Shown one piece after another: positions 23,301 through 33,885 of a DNA stretch of 64,000 nt. This DNA is from Eutypa lata. Taxonomy: Eukaryota > Ascomycota > Sordariomycetes > Xylariales > Diatrypaceae. The stretch is from assembly GCA_022661535.1 (NCBI GenBank), contig JAKULF010000001.1:2852001-2916000 (forward strand), given 5' to 3'. The translations under genes were made by a program, and so were the position numbers. Every line of letters starts with the position of its first letter. Position 1 is the stretch's first letter. The notes under the pieces are model-generated. The model was given only the letters and a program-made list of their open reading frames with translations. It was not told where the DNA came from and did not search any database.

Positions 23301-26300
23301 CATACGTGGACGGTCTCGAGCTCCGTAGCTAAGATCACAGGGAGGTGGAAGTTGAAGTCCATCAGAACTATGCCGTCGGTGCAGTTGGTGGCGTAATAAA
23401 GCCCGTGTATTAAGGTTCCAACTCCCTGAAGCGGACAACGCGGGCGTCTCTTGTGGTGAAGGCGAAAAAGTGGATAGCCTAATAGACTGTCTGAGGATTC
23501 GATCAACGAGCATCTGGTACTCTTCCCGTTGCGTGCTGGATGGCAGGTCACTGTCCCAAAACTCCCTAGACATCAGCCTCATCTTTTTGGTAAAAACAAG
23601 TTAGTATCTAATTTGTCATCATGTCTTTTAAAGGCTCTATAACAGAAAGAAAAAGGAAATATATCAATGTGTTTTTAGTACTTACATCCGGAGGGTAGTA
23701 TTCTCGCTTAGGTGACAAACTAGCAATGGAATGAAGAGTCGTTGCAGCATATCCATCATGTGCCAGCGGAGCCCAAGGTTGGCAGATACCGGAAGACAAA
23801 ATACTTAAAGCCTCTTCTGCTCCAGTCCTGCCGGTTAGGGGGTCTGCTACTGGACCATGTGTGAGAGCATGGATGTGAACTTTTTTGTAGACCAAAGCGG
23901 GCTCAGCAGCACAGTCAATTCTCCCGAGAGTGGCATTAACCGAAAAACGAATGTAATGTGCTGTCGACTCCGCTAATGGTATGACTGTGACTTGAACGTG
24001 GCAGCCTCGCTTGATTGCTTTGATATCACCAAGTGGCACGAGAATGGAGCGTTGCGAGGGATCTTTCACGCTCCGACAAACAAGTTTGCTATCGAATCCG
24101 AACCACGTGCCTATGCGCTATTCATATCACATAATATTAGCACCTCCTATAATGTATGGCATTAGTGAAGACTTACTTGATCAGGGTCCAACTCAGAGAA
24201 AAGATGTGAGGATTGTAGCAGTCTTTCCTTGTTGACAAACCAGCGTAGTTGCATTCGAAGCAAATCGACAGTTAATGCATGCTGTTCGGGTTGGTAAACT
24301 GTCAAGTATCGCCGGGGTTCGAAATAAAGGAAAATTCTAGAAATTCGAGCAGACAGCGCACAGTACGGGTCTACAAGCCTTTCTTCTTCTCCTCGATGAG
24401 TAAAACGAGAGCATATAGAGGTGGCCATATTTAGCTTCCACTGATGTCGGTGCTCTTCCCAGACATTGTGGGCATTCTTACGAATATGAAGGATGCCAGT
24501 CTTAATATCCCTGTAAACGGTGAGCCCTATCTCAAGAGTTCCCTGGAAGCTAGACTTACAGCCAATGGATACATTCGTCCACTAAGTTGGCGGGGAGATC
24601 GAACAAGTTGGCACGATAAAATATGTGCCGTGGTATCAGTTCCAGAGTCTGAGGTCCCTTGGTGGCTCGAATAATCGTCGATCCATTATCATAGCCAATA
24701 TGAGTTGTATAGCCCCCTCTCTTGATAGTCAGTGCTAAACCAAATATTAGCTAGCACCTTCGGACTCTTTCTCGAAAACAAGGTTCTCACCATGCGACAT
24801 TCCTGGAACCCGTGATGGGTATTTTGTTAGGGTTTGAGCACCGAACAGTTCCGTGAGGATGAGTTCGCTCTGCGAATCGGTTGGAAGTCGCTATCGCTGT
24901 TAGTTAAAGTAAACAGGAGGGTATCTTGAACTCACTCCTAGTGGTTCTCCATCGACCAGGAGAATGCCATGAAGATAATTGTAACTCAAGACTTGGGGCA
25001 ATTCATCGTCATTATTGACATCATCTGCATCAATACGAATCCAACACTCCTCGTCGAACTCTATATCTCGTATCTGTTTCGATTCTGAAGCAGACCAATG
25101 ACTGTTCAGTGCAATGAGCATCCCTTCTTTGCCGTAGAGTTCTATGGCCTCCGAGATTCGACCTTGTAATTCGTGCATCATTCTAAGGTCACGTACGACA
25201 GAATTCCGTAGCGTGATTGGGAGTTCCTGAATATTCTTCGGAAGGCTGTCATGTGCTGTGACGGAACACTCAACAAATACTGCAAGTGCATCTTTGTCGA
25301 GGGAAAGCGAAGGCACCCGGAGGTAAGTGATGAAGGATCTTTTGCAGAGTAGGGCAGCCCAGAGCATGTAAGTCTGGCAACTTTGCGCAGACTTTGAGTC
25401 GTTTATTCTGTACATTTCCTGCTGCAACTTTCTGGTCCATTGTAAAGTAAAACTCCTTGCTTTGATCAAGATTTCAAGGGCCTGATTTGTTATGTTAGAC
25501 ATCTCATTGTAGCTTACCGTAAGTGTGACCACGCAAATCAGCAATGTCGTGACAATTTCCATCAGGTATGTTTCTCGCCAATTCGAGGAAATCCCGTCAA
25601 GTTTTTGATCGAGCTGGAATAATAAGGCTGAACAGAAGGAACGGTCCCGGAAAGCACCATGGATGGTACCAAGCAACTCATCAGTTTCATCGAATGGCCC
25701 CATTTGCAGCGCTAGGTGACTGAGCAGGTTGACTGCCGCCTCAGAAGCTAAGTTTAAGTTGGACGAACCAAGCTCTATCAGAATTGTGATCCAACGGCGG
25801 CGCTTACCGGACAGAAGAGACTGGAATGCCATGAACTCGTTGACGTTCAGCCCTTGTGGACAAGAGGATTGACTTGCAACAATTTCGTACGAGGATGGGC
25901 CATCAGTATCTACATTCGATGCCCGACTGTTGAGTAGAGGGAAAAAAGGAGACGACTTCGGAACCTCCAATTTGCAGTGATGGAGGAAGGAAGCACGTAT
26001 TCGCTTCCTGCCTGGCCAAGATTGACTTGATTTGTCGTAATATGCGAATTTGAGGCCGTTTGGTAGACAGACTTGATCCAAGTCGACAGGGAAGTCCTTC
26101 ATACTCCAATGCGTCATCAGAACTGTAACCGTTAGCGAAAACCATGATATATTGTGATGAAACAATTCTTACATGATTTGGTAGAAGAGGCCAAAGACAA
26201 TTGCCCAGTGATTCCAGAATAATGTTGCAATTCTGAATAGTCTTCTAAGCAAACCCGAGGCTCGATGGCAGTTTCTGGGTTGTTGATACCGAGACGATAG

Positions 26301-28415
26301 AGAATTGCCCAAGTGGCATCACGATAAGCCGCAAAAGCACGAGGGCAACACAACTCAAATACTACAACTTTGGCAAGAGTATCTGCTTCTGGGAGAGGTG
26401 ATTCAAAGACACGTATTCTGATTCGTGTGCGCCTTCGGGTCAGTTGGCATTTGAGACAGTGATCAACATCATGTGGTACATAAGAGTTATCGATGCTCGA
26501 AGTGTAGACACAGGTAGTCGTGTCGATTTCCCTCGTCAAAGCTTCGTATTCTGAGCTCAACTTCAGCCACTCGCGTTCTTTGTTCCGTCGTTCCTCATCA
26601 GCGGCTTCTTGTATATCCTTGAGCATATCAGCAAGGGCTTCTGCATCTGTGGATTCATTGAAGTATCTCTCCGCGAAGCATCCTTTGATGGGATCATCGA
26701 ACACAGTGACGTGCTTATCTTGACACATTTTCTCTCGACTTTGTAAGTATTTCTGGATTTTTCGAGCACGACCAATATCGGCTAGTGAAGAAAAGTGAAG
26801 CACCTCCATCAGGCGAGGAGAGAACACTGGATGAAAATCGGATAGAAGGGGAAACATAATGCATGCAGCCTGATCTAGCGCTACCCAGATTTCCATGACA
26901 AGAAGGATCATCAATGATTTCTGCTCCTTATTGTTGTCATAAGATGTGTTCACGGCCTCATTATACTCGAGAAGAATACGATGAAGCTTGAGACATCGTT
27001 GGGCAATATCTCCTTCGGAGATAGGTTCACTACATTCGAGAGAAATCTGATTCTCGATATCGAACAAGCCAAAAAGCCCTCGTGCAAGCTCATGAACATG
27101 CTGTTCAGAGGAATGGATAGTCGTGTTCGCGCTATAGTTCGGTCTCATATGGCGGGCTCCTCGAAAACGCATTTGCGCATCACGAATGTACTGGCGGCTT
27201 GCGATAAGACTTAGCCGTAGATCTTGTTGGGAAGCCCTTGGAGGAAGAGGCAGGATAACCTTTGTGGTTCCCAACTTTTCTTGCTCCCAGTCCTTTTCGA
27301 TTCTTGTTGTAGTTTTCTGTATTACCTTGTTGAATTGGGGCGACAAGGTGTTGAGTAATGGATCGACAGAAGCTTGTCTTTTATGAGTCAGCTCTGCACG
27401 ATCCCGATCTAGCTTGAAAAGTCGACGACATAGTTTCGCTTTCAGGAATTCCAGGTCTTCCAAGTTCACGACGTCTTGAATCTTGTTTAACAGAGTTGCA
27501 TGCACAAGGCACATGAAGGTTTTGTAATGTATCCGAGCAATTTCTCCATTTCCCAGCATCATTGCCAGATAGCGGGAAATAGACACACGAAAAACCAACC
27601 AGTATGGAAGTCGACGCCATGGTGCTTGTGCATTAGACCATAGTACTTCATCTCTAACTCTTTTCTGAAGTAGCGTAGGGGAAACACGGGTTCCATTCGC
27701 CTCTAGTATCGCGGCAAGTAGAGAGGTGACCAAAGATGGGTCAGCGGTCTCGCGATTCTCCCAAAGCTCTGCACCTGCTTTGATAGCGAATTCAGAGAGC
27801 TTCTTCGTCGACTCTACAGAAGCCTGTTCAAGGAACGCAGCGAGGCTTTCAATAAAAGCGGTATCACTAAGCATTGAGCATGGTAGGTGAACAGCAACGC
27901 CAGGGAAGGTCCAAGCGATGGTGCCCGCATTTGCTCCAACAACAGCCTCTCGCTTGGGTGAGGCCTCGAAGAATTCAAACAAGACTTTGTCAACAAGATG
28001 TGGTCTGTGGCTTGTTAGCTATAATCAATTGGAGGATAATTAGAAGGGAGAATGGGTATGCCTACTCCGTGGGCCTGTGGATGAGGATCCCGGCATTTTG
28101 TGTGGCTATGTGAAGGATGATGAGGTCGGAAGTTTGCATTTTCTTGAGGTATGATATCAATTGGGTTCTTTCTACGCGGCCACCGATGTTCAATGACTTG
28201 CATGATTCCAGAGTTCTTCGGAGCGAATCCCAGATCCGGTAGTACTCCCCTTCTTGGCAATCTCTCATGCCCTTGGCAGCAGATATGAGGTGGTCGACAA
28301 GGGCATGTTCAATGTCGTCAATTCCATACTCTTGTCTTTGAGGTAGTTTTGCTGGAAGGGCAATATGATTGAAGAGGCTTTGGAGAGTCTTCTTCTGGAA
28401 GGTCGAGGTCTCCAT
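17357..28415 (-). CDS. Giant DUF6606/DUF3638/DUF3645-type protein, putative ubiquitin-system ATPase-like
   Basis: Sixteen exons join in frame: 28415-28066, 28004-26173, 26122-24936, 24890-24791, 24734-24560, 24510-24177, 24117-23686, 23582-22863, 22694-21103, 21017-20486, 20354-19557, 19494-19401, 19354-19228, 19083-19005, 18858-18298 and 18247-17357. They total 9,804 nt, or 3,267 residues. The N-terminus (LFNHIALPAKLP) matches DUF6606. DUF3638 (about residue 2,000 on) has a Walker-A-like NMGQGKTSCIIPM near residue 2,100 and a DVLDESD acidic motif near 2,225. Later come KTQLIYPSGSQMAVDGHPHRW, GFSGTSD (about 2,550) and YLDEAHTRGTDL (about 2,685). The C-terminus is acidic (EEEEEEKDK) then basic. 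Databases group this architecture with OTU-type deubiquitinases, but I see no classical OTU Cys/His motif; the ATPase-like motifs are clearer. Exon 8 to 9 spans the longest intron (168 nt). All splice sites are GT-AG. The biochemical role is not established by sequence. Confidence 0.9.
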
Positions 28416-30730
28416 AGTGACATCGATAAATTAGGAGTTGGATCGGGTCCAGGATGCGTAGTAGGTAGATATTATCTTCTCTTTGGAATAGGCACTGACG
28501 ATGATCTGTATTACTTGGCATACGCGGTTGCTTGGTATGACGGCGTACCATAGAAATCATGAGTCCATATGTTTCTGCAGAGACTCGGAATTGAGACAGT
28601 AAGTATGAGGGGGGGCGAGAAAGTAGATCAAGACTGAGAAAAACAATTGCCAGTCTTGAGACAACAATGCACATGTATGTCCCGTCCTTCTCGATTTGCA
28701 TTGAACGCAATGCTTCGAAGAGCAAACCGGTAAAGATGGAAGGGAAGAAAGACAGGAAACGGAATGATTGGTTGAGGATAAACGGGATCTACACAATAGG
28801 GGGATACAAGAATACCTACCTAGGTAGGCAAGGCTGCCTAGTATCCGATAACCTGAAACACCTGAGATACGACACGTCGATACCCGTTGGAGAAAAGAAA
28901 CGAAGTCTTCTTGACCTAGGTAGGTACCTAGGTAGATGGTGTAGAATCCCTTCAACATGCAACTGGGCTAGTTAATCTGTTTTGTTTGATGTCGTTTCTC
29001 AATCGATATTTTGGGAGAAGACGGGATGAGACTGAATACAGGCCAGGCAACCAACCAAGTTGATGGTTTTGGAAAGTAGGTGCCCAGGACGCGTTTAGCC
29101 TTTTAAGGACTGCATATCATGTACCTATGTATGTAGCTTCTCTTAGGTGGCCCGTGTTGTATGTTGTAACTACACATGCATGTATGTTGAAATCTCTATC
29201 GCTCCTACCAAAGGAACATATGCCATGCATGTCAGTAGGTACATGAACATTTGTGTATTACTGCATGTGCTGGCTTCCACTTAAAGTCGGGGTTTAACGT
29301 ACCTCCCTATAATGATTACAAGGGTAATGGGTCTTTTATTGCTGAACTATAAGCACGTCCAAATAACTTTTAAGGAGGTATATAAATATCAAGACGGCCA
29401 GAGAAGACAAAATATTGAATGGTCTAGACATACCTACCTAAGTGACTTATTACTTCAACCACCTTAAGTATATAGTCACACTTAGTCTTTCTATGCTATT
29501 AAGTGCCCGGCACCACAACGTTTTTACTACAAGTTACCTTAGATGGCTAGTTAAACTGACTGAATATCGATATTTACAATGATACAGATTGCTTACTTAC
29601 AGTATCATTAATACCAAAATCAACGAGGTCTTACAGGAATTAGAAGAGACCTTCTTAGTGGTATATAATATTATAACATATGATGATATTTGTGTTAAAG
29701 AAGCAGGTATTATTAGCTAGCTGTTTAAAAAGTCGGTAGATACATGTAGGTATCTTTGTAAAATATCGTAGGGCATACCGAGTTGACACCAGTAACACGG
29801 AGATTTGTGTCCTATGTAAATATTGCCTTTGGGGGTCTTGTCATAGTATCTTTGCGTCTTTTATCACATTGGATGATACAACCATGCACGAGACAACCGC
29901 AACTCCTAATCTATACCAGTAAATAAGATGCTAACGTCACGACTAATGAGATTAACTAGGTACGTAACTAATATCTTATTTTACACGAAAAGAAAGGGGA
30001 GCGACGGGGAAGGATGTTGCCGACTAGCGCGTAGCGCCGCTATGTATACAGAGGCCCGAGCCACATCCATACCCTCCACTTAGTACCGTATCAGTTAAAC
30101 GTCTAGGAGAGGTTAATATGAAGTAAAACCAGGTATATTATACATGTAGAATATTATAAAACTACCAAAGCTTAGTTCATACATACCCAGAGGTCTACAG
30201 CAGTTGCTGTTGCAATGTTCAAAATGCATATATAGTTTCAGGAATTAATGAGTGATTAACTTGTACTTTGACCTTCCTATTCTATGCAGATAATGAAGTC
30301 TGTGGGATGGACTAATAAATAATATGTCTTATATGAAAACGTGCTCCGTCAAGTTAACTTTAATGTCTCCTTATACACACACTTAATTTATCCGTACTAT
30401 AAGCTGAACAAGCCGCCTTTTACTTTCAATGCACAGTGCATGTGTTAATTTCTGTTATTTATTTAAATTTCCTTAAATAGAAGTACATAAACTTATATAA
30501 CTATGGTAACAGCTATCATACAGGTGAGGGCAACGCTTACTTATATACACAATCAGCCAAGCTGCCTTGTACGAGTAACTATTCCACCCACCACTCCAGC
30601 TTCAACCATCAGTCCAACAATACCAGAGACTCAAATCCAATCCATGATTATCAAGGCCCCCAACCTCGTGCCCCCAATACATCATGAGCTAGTCTTAAGT
30701 CTACAAAGTATCCTAATATTCACATACCTC
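28416..30730. other. Gene-poor stretch, no gene seen
   Basis: The 5' flank of the giant gene is followed by low-coding-potential sequence. CCTAGGTAGGTACC-type short motifs recur (about 28810-28935). No open frame longer than about 135 codons has support. Confidence 0.55.
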
Positions 30731-30790
30731 TCCTTCCACCTCACCTCCTTCCACCTCACCTCCTTCCACCTCACCTCCTTCCACCTCACC
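30731..30790. repeat. 15-bp minisatellite, four copies
   Basis: TCCTTCCACCTCACC is repeated four times without change (30731-30790), followed by a partial unit. It lies inside a 122-codon open frame (30503-30871) that I do not accept as a gene. Confidence 0.9.
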
Positions 30791-31466
30791 TCACCTTCTT
30801 CCACCACCTCCGTAGCCAACCTACACCTTAACCTTGGCCTCGGCCGGACTCGGACGATCGAGGGAGCCTAAAATTAGTACCATCCTATAGTGAAATTAGT
30901 TAGTTACCCTTGACAACCGTAGACTCCTCTCTAACCATACATACCTCACAAAAAAAAATAACCGACTTGCTGAGTGGCAACCATCATCGCAGGTAGAGGT
31001 CTCTTCCGGCGTTACATGCCACGCCGCTCCATTTACCCGCAGGTAGTGGAAGGGACTTCCTGGACTTACAACCCTGCGACCTCTATCCTTTGAATCCGAG
31101 AACCACTCAGCTTTCTTACATCAATCTCGGCCGTATCTTGGATTGGCTATTGTGCAGTTAGTATTTAGTTTGGTCACAGTTCAGAGTTAATAGGAAAGAG
31201 TTTGGTGCAGGGTAGGGTGTTCCCGAGGGAACGAGAGGGGGGGTTACTTACACTCGGTCTTCAGAAAGTTTTGCTTTCTTATATACCCACCGGGCCCAGT
31301 TGGGTCAGGCGTGCGGGTGAAAGAGTTCTGGCTCGCAGAACCTTTTTCCGATTAATTCATTCACATACAAAAGTTTAAAACTCGACTCACAAGCACACAA
31401 ACGAGCTCCGGTCCTGCACAACTTTTCTGACCTTAGCCGATTCCTACAACCCCTATATAAACTTCC

Positions 31467-31681
31467 CTTTATATTCCACCTACATGCTTGATAAGTGCTT
31501 ACCTTGTACTCTTTATATTCCACTTACATGCCTGATAAGTACTTACCCTGTACCCTCTATATTCTACTTGCATGCTTGATACTTACCCTGTACTCTCTAT
31601 ATTCCACTCGCATGCCTGACCACTACCTACCCTGTACCCTCTATATTCCACTCCCATGTCTGATCACTACCTACCCTGTAG
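31467..31681. repeat. About 45-bp tandem repeat, five diverged copies
   Basis: Each unit runs from a CTYTATATTCYAC core through CATGCYTGA to TACCCTGTA. Four copies are about 45 bp, and the third is shorter by about six bases. The last two copies (CACTACCTACC variant) are most alike, suggesting recent local duplication. It appears non-coding. Confidence 0.85.
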
Positions 31682-31860
31682 CTTCAACCTTTAAGACTCC
31701 GAAGCATTGTACTCACTAATCCGAACGTCCTGTAGCCTTAGTCTAGGTATACCGCTCAACTATAGCAACTCACCTATAGCGGCTTGTAATAGCACGGTAC
31801 AGATGGCAACCTATCATAGCAACCCTCTGTGACAACTTGTTTATATGTACTTATTTACAG

Positions 31861-31951
31861 CAACTCACTGTAGCAACTCACTGTAGCAACTCACTGTAGC
31901 AACTCACTGTAGCAACTCACTGTAGCAACTCACTGTAGCAACTCGCCATAG
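31861..31951. repeat. 13-bp minisatellite, six perfect copies plus one diverged
   Basis: CAACTCACTGTAG is repeated six times (31861-31938), followed by CAACTCGCCATAG. A related CAACTCACC occurs upstream near 31767. There are no spacers, so it is not CRISPR-like. Confidence 0.95.
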
Positions 31952-33408
31952 CAGCTCGCTGGAAGTTCTTTGCATGATTGGAAGGTCAGGGCCTTAGCAC
32001 ATTGCGATGCTGGTGATAGCCACACAGCGTAAGCACCGCATGCGTGCCTTCTTGTTTCGTCTTGCTTCCTTGCTTTGGTGTCATGGTAGAAATTAGTCAA
32101 AGGTGTGTCAAGAAAAGCCAACTATCAGGTTGTACTGTACTGTGGTATACTGAACAGAAAGAAGGCATATACTTTGCCTGGCTCGAACATCATGAGATAA
32201 TAGAGTAAAACGAGCTCCTTTAGAGATAAAAAATGAGTAGAAATTGATACGAGGTCAGTGTGACGGAAGAGGGTATCACGTGATCAGGGGATAGCAGTAT
32301 GCGAAGTATTAATCTATAAATATTCTATCTGTAGTGATGACACATACACACAACTATAAGTTATATTTCCGCACAACTTACACTTTAACCTCTCCACTCA
32401 CGTTGATCCTATGATCTATTAAGATGTACCCCCTCAATCTACCATGCCAAAAGACCTCCTAGCTATGAAGTCAAGTGGCTTTCACGATGACTCGCGAGCT
32501 CTTCCACAGACGGATTGTATGAGAAAGAAACGTATAACGCGCGTTATTCCGACTCTGCGGGTTTCCGATCCTTATCGCTGATTGGGTGACTTTGCTATAG
32601 CCAAGAAAAGCCATCATGCTTGCCTACCCAGGTAGTCTAGCTTGCTCGGATCAACGGTTTCCCAGTACGGCGTCGGGTTGCCCTGGATCTCTCTTTCCAA
32701 TTGCGGATGAAGTTACATCATTGGCTATACATACGGGTTCTTATCAATCAATCTGTTGTCGCGAGGAGCCGACAATTGCCAATGCGGGGATTGCGATAAG
32801 ATCCTAGAGTAGCTAATAACTTCAACATACATATTACAAACCACAGGTCTTAGACCGGCATTTCACACGATGTAGGGAGATTGGCGCACATTTCCGGGAG
32901 CCCACTGGTGTACTCGGCTGTCTTTTCCTACTCCCGTCCCGACCCAATTTTTACAATATCACCAGCCAGCAGCCGAGTAACGGTTCACTTCTTCAAGTGT
33001 TTCCCCGCTCATCGGGAGCGGGTCCAGCGCCGAGCAAGACCAATCTTCCGGCCAAGACTCTACTTCAATGCTACAGTCGCGTAGACCGCATTCCTTGCCG
33101 ATAACGTTCGCGTCTTTGGGGGTTCAATACCATGACTAGAAAGTGTGACATATTAATCTTTACCCTCGTTATCAGCGACACGATGGGACAGGGTCGTGAT
33201 CTAAGCGACTCACCCGACGGGTATATATCCGGTCTATATCTTCCCCCATGGTTGACACCAGAGAGAAAAGGTATAATGCGTATCCGTGGGTAATAGCGTA
33301 CTTCTAAATCCGGTCTTTGCCATCCGAACTCCTGTGAAGCCTCCAGCTCTATCACCGAGATGGCGATATACGGGTACATCCTTGCGCTGCTAGCCTTTGC
33401 TCTTGTGT

Positions 33409-33416
33409 CTCCAACT
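33409..33416 (+). repeat. Left 8-bp target-site duplication
   Basis: CTCCAACT directly precedes the element and is identical to 33878-33885. Confidence 0.9.
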
Positions 33417-33877
33417 TAAGGGTAGGAAAAGCCCGCCCACGGCAAAATACCCACGGACCCATGGATACCCGTGGGCTTTTTTTTTAACTTACGGATAGCT
33501 TACGGGCTTTTTTTAAAATGCTAAGAAACCTACGGGTAACCCACGGGTATTTTCTTTTTACCCACGGGTACCCATAAATTAAAATCTTTTTATAAAAGAT
33601 TTTTTAAAAAAATTAAAAAAATTATTTTTATATAATATATAATATAATAATTAATATTATATAAAATTTTTTTTTAAAAAAATAAAATAATCTTAAAATA
33701 ATCGTTACGGGTTAATAATAAGTTTTTTAAAATTACTTATAAGTAACCCGTAAATTAAAAAAAAAAGTCGTAGGTTACCCGTAGGCTACCCATGAAAAAT
33801 CGTGGGTACCCGTGGGCTACCCATAAAAACGCGTGGGCTTTCGTGGGTTACCCACGGGTACCCATTCCCGACCCTTA
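33417..33877. mobile_element. hAT-type MITE (461 bp) in the amidase signal exon
   Basis: The element is bounded by an exact 8-bp direct repeat (CTCCAACT), the duplication length of hAT transposons. Ends are inverted: left TAAGGGTAGGAAA, right (reverse-complemented) TAAGGGTCGGGAA. Subterminal regions carry many ACCCACGGGTACCC-like and TACGGGTAACCC-like blocks in both orientations, as in hAT ends. The central 130 bp are A/T. There is no coding capacity, so movement would need a transposase in trans. Confidence 0.9.
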
Positions 33878-33885
33878 CTCCAACT
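33878..33885 (+). repeat. Right 8-bp target-site duplication
   Basis: CTCCAACT follows the element directly and continues into CTCGGAGCG, the rest of the amidase signal exon. Confidence 0.9.

Larger units (their letters stand above)
30791..33359. other. Gene-poor stretch with tandem repeats
   Basis: Apart from two minisatellites there is no supported gene. An ATCACGTGAT palindrome (E-box core CACGTG) lies at 32275-32284. The last few hundred bases before 33360 are the likely promoter of the amidase gene. Confidence 0.5.

Noticed and set aside
30503..30871. 122-codon open frame
   Set aside because: A third of it is the 15-bp minisatellite. It has no signal peptide, domain or splice context.
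31140..31330. Sequence suggestive of a solo LTR (GC-rich then TATA-like, repeats nearby)
   Set aside because: I could not find matching TG..CA ends, a target duplication or a second copy in the window.
31861..31951. Regular 13-bp repeats considered as a CRISPR-like array
   Set aside because: There are no spacers, the units are contiguous, and the genome is eukaryotic. It is a minisatellite.
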